DNA of 64,000 bases, taken from NCBI RefSeq assembly GCF_938028775.1, contig NZ_CALIZG010000024.1:124001-188000 (forward strand). The letters run 5' to 3'. Source of the DNA: Mogibacterium diversum_A (lineage in GTDB: Bacteria; Bacillota; Clostridia; Peptostreptococcales; Anaerovoracaceae). The position numbers and the translations under genes are program-made. Below, piece after piece: positions 59,035-64,000 of this stretch. The notes beneath the pieces are model-generated. The model was given only the letters and a program-made list of their open reading frames with translations, made no database searches and was not told the origin of the DNA. How positions within the stretch are numbered: the first letter of the stretch is position 1; each line of letters begins with the position of its first letter.

Positions 59035-59478
59035 TTATCTTGATGTGTCTTGATCTTGTATGAGCTTATCGACATTACCAGTCATTAGATCTTGTAGCGT
59101 TATGTTATCAAGATACTCATCGATAACCTTGTCAAGGCCAATCCACAGTGGAAGTGTCACGCATGAATGCGCTCTACCGCAGCTAACCTCACCAGACTTT
59201 ATACAATCTACTGGGGCAAGACTACCTTCCGTAATTCGAAGGATTTCACCGATATTGTAATCTTCAGGTGATTTAATCAATCTGTAGCCACCGTTCTTAC
59301 CTCGAAGGCTCCTCAGCATACCACCTTTGTTAAGCATCGATACGACATTCTCGAGATACTTCATCGATAGTTTCTGCCTATCTGATATATCTGCTAGAGA
59401 TACGTAACCTCCATCATCGTGGTTAGCAAGATCAATCATGACCATCAGAGCGTAACGACCTTTTGTTGAAACAATCAT
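59035..59478 (-). CDS. iscR: Rrf2-family FeS regulator IscR
   Basis: 147-residue Rrf2 winged-helix regulator. The DNA-binding part is STKGRYALMVMIDLANH and SLADISDRQKLSMKYLENVVSMLNKGGMLRSLRG; the FeS-binding cysteines are in VDCIKSGEVSCGRAHSCVTLP (three Cys). It probably represses the isc genes when loaded with a cluster. It is encoded 105 bases upstream of iscS, with an operator candidate upstream of its own gene; autoregulation is an inference. Confidence 0.93.
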   Translation of the reverse strand: MIVSTKGRYALMVMIDLANHDDGGYVSLADISDRQKLSMKYLENVVSMLNKGGMLRSLRGKNGGYRLIKSPEDYNIGEILRITEGSLAPVDCIKSGEVSCGRAHSCVTLPLWIGLDKVIDEYLDNITLQDLMTGNVDKLIQDQDTSR

Positions 59479-59559
59479 GGCTCTTCCTTTCTTTGATATC
59501 TTGCGTGTTCATTTCTTACAATTGAAGAATAACACATTGCGTACAACCAATCAAGCATT

Positions 59560-59580
59560 TTCCTATTATTCATATAGGAA
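59560..59580. promoter_or_regulatory. Candidate IscR operator upstream of iscR
   Basis: TTCCTAT, 7 bases, ATAGGAA: a perfect 7-bp inverted repeat about 80 bases before the iscR start, just above a plausible promoter. It resembles the box at the iscS promoter. The remaining sequence to 59696 holds nothing else I recognise. Confidence 0.55.
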
Positions 59581-59696
59581 TTTGGTGTATTAAAAAATGA
59601 GCAAAATATTTCGCTGGATTTTTTCAACTTTGATTAATTCAACTCGCAATTTTGCTCATTATATTTTACTGTTTGCATTTATGTCTCAACATCCGT

Positions 59697-61457
59697 TTAT
59701 AACTGGTACATGCGATACATATTTGCATATATACCGTCCTTCGCCATGAGCTCGTCGTGTGTTCCTTCTTCCGCAATTCCATCCTGATTTAACACGATGA
59801 TTCGGTCTGCACTCTTAATTGTAGTTAATCTGTGCGCAATTGTGATAGTTGTTCTTCCTTTCGACAAATCTGCTAGCGACCGCTGCACCAGCTTCTCGCT
59901 TTCATTGTCCAGAGCTGATGTAGCTTCATCGAGAATGAGGATTGGTGGGTTCTTGAGGAATACCCTTGCAATGCTAATACGCTGCTTCTGACCACCTGAC
60001 AGCTTCATACCTCGCTCACCGACACTCGTATTATATCCGTCAGACATCTCTCTTATGAATTCGTCAGCTCCGGCGAGTTTTGCGGCCTGTTCAATCTCTT
60101 CCATTGTCGCTCCCGGTTTTCCATAAGCTATATTACCTGCAATAGTATCAGAGAATAGATATACATCCTGCTGAACCATTCCTATATGCGATCTGAGTGA
60201 CTTACATGTCAGCTGCCTAATATCGTAACCATCTACTTTGATGCTTCCCTCCGAAACCTCATAAAATCTTGGAATAAGGTTGCAAAATGTCGTCTTTCCT
60301 GCTCCTGATGGCCCTACCAAAGCGAGGTTTTCTCCAGGTTTAATACTCAGGTTGATCTTATTGAGTATTTCCTCGCTGTCACTATATCTAAATGTAACAT
60401 CGTTGAATTCAATTGCACCTTTGATATCCTCTAAATCGATGGCATCAGGGGCATCATCGATTTCTATAGGCTCATCCATAACTTCGATAAATCTCTCAAT
60501 CCCTGTCATTCCACGCTGAAACTGCTCAGTGAACTCTACAATTCTTCGAACTGCTTCTAGTAGCACCCCTATATACATCATAAATGCTACGAAGTCACCT
60601 GTGGTAATCCTTCCGTTCTTAAGTTCAAATGATCCAACAAGGATTACGACTATATACATTAAGCCATCGAAGGTACGTGTAACACTGCGGAACCCTGCCA
60701 TCGCCTTATACCCTATGGCCTTTACACCCAGGAATCTCGAATTATCTACATCGAATCTAGCCTGCTCAAATTCTTCATTTGCAAATGATTTTGAAACCTT
60801 TATCCCGAGAAGGCTATCTTCCACATGTGAATTGATTTCTCCGAGACCACTTCGCTGCATCTTGAAAGCACGTCTCATCTTTTTCCTAAAAGTATATGTT
60901 GCAGCAATCATGATAGGAATAATTGCGAACATAAGCACAGTTAGCAGAACATCTATTCTCACCAAGAGTACAAAACCCAGAATGATCTTTATCGATGCTA
61001 TCCAGTATTCCTCTGGACAGTGGTGCGCAAACTCTGTTATATCAAATAAATCACTCGTAATTCTAGATATCAGCTGACCTGTTTTATTTTCACTATAATA
61101 TGAATAAGATAGGTTCTGACACTTCTCATATAGGTCACGCCTCATGTCAGTTTCTATCTTTGCACCCATCACGTGCCCGGTATTTTGCATATAGTAATTT
61201 GCCACCACGTCAACCGCTCTTAGGCATAGATAGATTCCTACAATCTTTACTATCAAATCTGCTGTAAAAGCAGCGATATCAGTAGCTACAACATTGCTTA
61301 TATATCTGATTAACAGAGGCAGAACTATATCGCTTACCGTAGTAAACGAAGCACAGATTAGATCAAAGATCAGTATCCCTTTATACGGCTTAAAGTATGG
61401 TGCAAACCTGCGAATGAGGTAGCTAGATGACATAACTTTATCCTTAGACTCTCCCAT
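59697..61457 (-). CDS. ABC exporter, fused membrane and ATPase domains (MsbA-like)
   Basis: 586-residue half-transporter acting as a homo- or heterodimer. N-terminal six-helix membrane domain (about 25-320), then the nucleotide-binding domain: Walker A VGPSGAGKTTFCNLI, LSGGQKQRISIARVFL signature, Walker B ILILDEATSALD and H-loop IAHRLTT. A lipid or drug exporter is likely; substrate unknown. A hairpin with a T run lies in its 5' leader (61504-61526). No second half-transporter is adjacent. Confidence 0.92.
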   Translation of the reverse strand: MGESKDKVMSSSYLIRRFAPYFKPYKGILIFDLICASFTTVSDIVLPLLIRYISNVVATDIAAFTADLIVKIVGIYLCLRAVDVVANYYMQNTGHVMGAKIETDMRRDLYEKCQNLSYSYYSENKTGQLISRITSDLFDITEFAHHCPEEYWIASIKIILGFVLLVRIDVLLTVLMFAIIPIMIAATYTFRKKMRRAFKMQRSGLGEINSHVEDSLLGIKVSKSFANEEFEQARFDVDNSRFLGVKAIGYKAMAGFRSVTRTFDGLMYIVVILVGSFELKNGRITTGDFVAFMMYIGVLLEAVRRIVEFTEQFQRGMTGIERFIEVMDEPIEIDDAPDAIDLEDIKGAIEFNDVTFRYSDSEEILNKINLSIKPGENLALVGPSGAGKTTFCNLIPRFYEVSEGSIKVDGYDIRQLTCKSLRSHIGMVQQDVYLFSDTIAGNIAYGKPGATMEEIEQAAKLAGADEFIREMSDGYNTSVGERGMKLSGGQKQRISIARVFLKNPPILILDEATSALDNESEKLVQRSLADLSKGRTTITIAHRLTTIKSADRIIVLNQDGIAEEGTHDELMAKDGIYANMYRMYQL

Positions 61458-61497
61458 TTTTAAATTCCTTTCTTAAATAATCTCTATAAATCCCAAC

Positions 61498-61526
61498 GCA
61501 AAAACGCAGACAGAAACTACCTGCGT
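61498..61526 (-). terminator. Leader hairpin upstream of the ABC exporter gene
   Basis: ACGCAG / CTGCGT stem (61504-61526) with an 11-base loop, followed by TTTTT on the minus strand, about 45 bases before the exporter start. It looks like an attenuator or a terminator for antisense transcription. Confidence 0.5.
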
Positions 61527-61703
61527 ATCTCTTTTATATAAATGTAAATTTATTATATCATATTTTCCCCGCATTTCTTGCAGTTGATTGCACGCAATTG
61601 GCGGTTGAATTTATATAATAATTAATAGTATTATAATCGTTAATACAATGTCATATGATAATTTTAATTGTATTTAATAACTATCACTTGCAGGAGGTCC
61701 ACT

Positions 61704-62603
61704 TTGAACCTATATAATAATCTATCACCACGCAAACAATATCTCGTCCATTATCTTGGCTGGATGCTCGCTGGAAATGTAATATTTGCATTTGGTGTGA
61801 ATGTTATCATCACTCCGATGAATCTTTACAATGGTGGATTCACAGGGATGGCACAGCTCCTTAGACTTCTTTTTGTAAATGTTTTTCATATGCCCGAGAT
61901 ACCAGGTGTTGATATAGTTGGTATTCTCTACTTCTTGCTTAACCTGCCACTTCTTATAATCTCATACAAGGTGGTTAATAAAGAGTTTTGCATAACATCA
62001 GTTATATCAATTACTCTATGTTCTGTCGCACTCGGTGTGATACCAGTTCCTAAAACCCCGATATTTAACGACTATCTAACTGCTTGTTTAATAGGCGGAG
62101 TCGTTGCCGGTACAGGCGCCGGAATGGTGCTCAGGGCAGGTAGCTCGCAGGGCGGTCAGGATATCATCGGAGTTATCGTATCGGTACTAAATCCGAATTA
62201 CAGTGTTGGCAAGATAAGCATCATGATCAACATTGGAATTTATATAATCTGCCTATTCCTATTCAACATAGAAATTGTTGCTTACTCCTTGATATACACG
62301 ACTATCCTCGCTATGTCACTAGACAGAGTTCACATTCAGAATATCAATATGCAGGTTATGATATTCACTAAGAAGCCTGGTGTTGAAGACGTTATAATGA
62401 GCGAACTAAGGAGAGGAGTTACAAACTGGAATGGAACCGGCGCATATACAAAGGAAGACTCTAATGTAATAGTTACTATTATTGCTAAATACGAGATAAC
62501 AAAACTGCTCATGATTGTTAAGCAAGCTGATCCAGATGCGTTCGTCATTGTAAATGAAGGCGCCCAAATATACGGAAATTTCGAAAAGCGCCTGACTAAA
62601 TAG
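61704..62603 (+). CDS. YitT-family membrane protein
   Basis: 299-residue integral membrane protein of the YitT/DUF2179 family, with about five to six helices and a C-terminal soluble DUF2179 domain. Typical features: ALGVNVIITPMNLYNGGFTG-like start, GGVVAGTGAGMVLRAGSSQGGQDIIGVI and the DUF2179 part MQVMIFTKKPGVEDVIMSEL...GVTNWNGTGAYTKED. Function not established. A TTG at 61704, six bases after AGGAGG, is the start; the open frame from 61668 would make the Shine-Dalgarno coding. Confidence 0.88.
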   Translation: MNLYNNLSPRKQYLVHYLGWMLAGNVIFAFGVNVIITPMNLYNGGFTGMAQLLRLLFVNVFHMPEIPGVDIVGILYFLLNLPLLIISYKVVNKEFCITSVISITLCSVALGVIPVPKTPIFNDYLTACLIGGVVAGTGAGMVLRAGSSQGGQDIIGVIVSVLNPNYSVGKISIMINIGIYIICLFLFNIEIVAYSLIYTTILAMSLDRVHIQNINMQVMIFTKKPGVEDVIMSELRRGVTNWNGTGAYTKEDSNVIVTIIAKYEITKLLMIVKQADPDAFVIVNEGAQIYGNFEKRLTK

Positions 62604-62654
62604 CATTTATGCACTGTTACTAAGCAAGTTTTAAATAGTCACGGTAATATAGAA

Positions 62655-62691
62655 AACCTAAAATCGGAGTGTGAATAATTCACACTCCGAT
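62655..62691 (-). terminator. Terminator inside the truncated yitT remnant
   Basis: ATCGGAGTGTGAAT / ATTCACACTCCGAT, a 14-bp stem around a single base (62663-62691), then TTTT on the minus strand; it overlaps the 3' end of the remnant. Confidence 0.75.
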
Positions 62692-62912
62692 ACAGCCATT
62701 AACACTGTGAGAGATAGTGCATAGAACATGATATTGTAGTCTATATTAAGCGTAGTCTGTATAAGTCTAGCAATTCCTGAAATTCCGCCATAGGTTAACC
62801 CATTCGGAATCATTACTGCGACAATTCCGAAAGCTCCGATAGCACATGAAGAAATCACTATAACAATATCGAGCATCACCCTATTAATATTGGTTTTCTG
62901 AGCCTTTTTCAC
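62658..62912 (-). pseudogene. Truncated YitT-family gene
   Basis: 84 codons only (YitT proteins have about 280-300): a first membrane segment region IVISSCAIGAFGIVAVMIPNGLTYGGISGIARL, then the frame runs straight into a terminator hairpin and stops (SECELFTLRF encoded by the hairpin). The start (GTG) overlaps the methyltransferase stop. It is a 3'-deleted remnant; full-length YitT at 61704 is its paralogue. Confidence 0.75.
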
Positions 62913-64000
62913 TTTACCAAGTACTCCTTACCAAAAATATCAACAACAATATATGCCACATTACCACGAGAAATAAATTTTATATCATCATAATTGTCGG
63001 TTACGCTTATCTCAGCAGAGAACTCCCCATTATAATCAGGATCTATCATAATATAGTCTATAAGTGATTCGGGTGAACTCTTGCAAGCATTTTGTAGCAA
63101 CTCCCTGTCCTTGTGCTGGACATATCCTATCTCTAGCTCCGGTCTGAAAGCCATGAGCTTCGCATGACAAAGCTTCTTACCATTCTCAAGCTCATCAGCT
63201 CTCTCTATTTTGATTATCGCATCTGCTCTGTAAGGGCGCTCTACTCCATTTCCATAGAAAAGATAGTTTGACTCACATGCATCGAGCCTCTTCTTAGCAG
63301 TTCCAAGCGCTAGAGTTTCTACATCGCATCCAACCCAACATCTATCCATGCCATTGGCCGCTTTTAGAAATGAACCAGAACCGCAGAAAAAATCTCCAAC
63401 TAAATCGCCTTTTTCTGTACATGAGCTGAGAATTCGTTTCATCAGTTCTAAAGGCTTTTGAGTTGCGTAACCATTTCTTTCGCTGGAGGTCCTGCCCACC
63501 ATGTCAATACTCCAAACATCTTTCATATTAACGAGTGTATACCACCCATATTCGTCTTGATATTCTTTAACCCCTTTAAATCGGTAAGGCTTGAAATCTC
63601 GATTATATGACTTCTCCTTAGGCACATTTAGTGAATACTTTTTCGACTTACTGTACATGAGAATCGTATCGTGTTTTCTTGAAAAATGTGTCTTTGCACT
63701 GCCTCCAGATTTATATTTCCATATAATTTCATTCCGCATGTTCTCGTAACCGAAAATTTCATCCATCGCGAGCTTAACGTAATGTGCTGAATGCCAGTCA
63801 AGATGAACCCAGATTAAGCCATCGTTCGCAAGAAGTCTCTTCATGATTACTAGTCTAGTAGTCATGTTTTCAACATATTGCTCTATGCTTCTGTCGAATG
63901 TATCATCATATGCGAGGTGTTTAACTTTATGTATCTTTCCATCACTGTCACATATTTCTACGGTTGCATCGTATTTCGATTTTGTAAAGAACGGAGGGTC
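62909..64000 (-). CDS. DNA adenine methyltransferase, beta type (5' end beyond the window)
   Basis: Site-specific DNA methyltransferase. The frame is open to the window edge, where it reads DPPFFTKSKYD, catalytic motif IV (DPPF). Further on come VHLDWHSAHYVKLAMDEIFG, EIIWKYKSGG, ATQKPLELMKRILSSCTEKGD and motif I DFFCGSGSFLKAANGM. Motif IV before motif I marks the beta class. The true start lies outside. A C-terminal region of about 130 residues after the catalytic part has no recognised motif and may hold the target recognition or an accessory function. No restriction partner is visible. Confidence 0.85.
   Translation of the reverse strand, partial: DPPFFTKSKYDATVEICDSDGKIHKVKHLAYDDTFDRSIEQYVENMTTRLVIMKRLLANDGLIWVHLDWHSAHYVKLAMDEIFGYENMRNEIIWKYKSGGSAKTHFSRKHDTILMYSKSKKYSLNVPKEKSYNRDFKPYRFKGVKEYQDEYGWYTLVNMKDVWSIDMVGRTSSERNGYATQKPLELMKRILSSCTEKGDLVGDFFCGSGSFLKAANGMDRCWVGCDVETLALGTAKKRLDACESNYLFYGNGVERPYRADAIIKIERADELENGKKLCHAKLMAFRPELEIGYVQHKDRELLQNACKSSPESLIDYIMIDPDYNGEFSAEISVTDNYDDIKFISRGNVAYIVVDIFGKEYLVK

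Noticed and set aside
60529..61077. 182-codon plus-strand frame inside the ABC exporter gene
   Set aside because: Antisense shadow; the exporter membrane domain on the minus strand is clearly coding.

Overview
This is a chromosomal window from a low-GC anaerobic Firmicute, most likely class Clostridia. Supporting signs are strong AGGAGG ribosome binding sites with some GTG/TTG starts, a glycyl-radical enzyme with its radical-SAM activase, a two-subunit NfnAB-type transhydrogenase, a PyrDB/PyrK dihydroorotate dehydrogenase with PyrB/PyrI, an IscR-IscS-IscU set, and no aerobic respiratory genes. The catabolic content (hydroxyproline, allantoin, nucleoside-like compounds) suggests an amino-acid/purine-fermenting gut- or host-associated anaerobe. 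I cannot name the species.

Layout. 1-3740 (minus): recO (partial), era, ybeY, phoH-like, yqeY and rpsU, a conserved housekeeping block. 3836-6386: nnr (NAD(P)HX repair) and a membrane-anchored cell-wall amidase. 6453-10709 (minus): hypE-hypD-proC, which converts trans-4-hydroxyproline to pyrroline-5-carboxylate and then proline. 10820-14634 (minus): an AT-rich island of tandemly duplicated small membrane proteins, several of them frameshifted or truncated, with no recognisable family. 14936-16851: a TetR regulator and a CofE-like ligase. 17221-19462: nfnA-nfnB.

19714-41100 is the centrepiece, an anaerobic allantoin pathway. The genes encode a regulator with fused XRE and GntR/FCD domains, allC, a small membrane protein, a lactate-permease-family transporter, carbamate kinase, an AllF-AllG fusion protein, allD and allE. 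A second minus-strand unit carries two allantoinase-like genes alternating with two NCS1 permeases, and divergently allH. Together these could take allantoin through allantoate, ureidoglycine, ureidoglycolate and oxalurate to oxamate plus carbamoyl phosphate, with ATP made by carbamate kinase. A recurring TCAACCA-type motif lies in four intergenic regions of this block. Inserted between the two units are an alpha/beta hydrolase and a macrodomain / class M sirtuin / GNAT cluster.

41193-49865 (minus): a lipoprotein, a 2-hydroxyacid dehydrogenase, and a cluster that looks like uptake and breakdown of a nucleoside-like compound: a divergent PsuG-type glycosidase, a ribose-type ABC transporter, a PfkB kinase and two ADP-ribosylglycohydrolase paralogues, one apparently without metal ligands. 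50184-51444: a BFD-like [2Fe-2S] protein and a cell-wall-anchored surface protein. 51643-57182: the full de novo UMP operon pyrC-K-D-F-E-B-I except carAB. 57330-59478: iscR-iscS-iscU. 59697-64000: an ABC exporter, a YitT membrane protein, a truncated YitT remnant and a partial DNA adenine methyltransferase.
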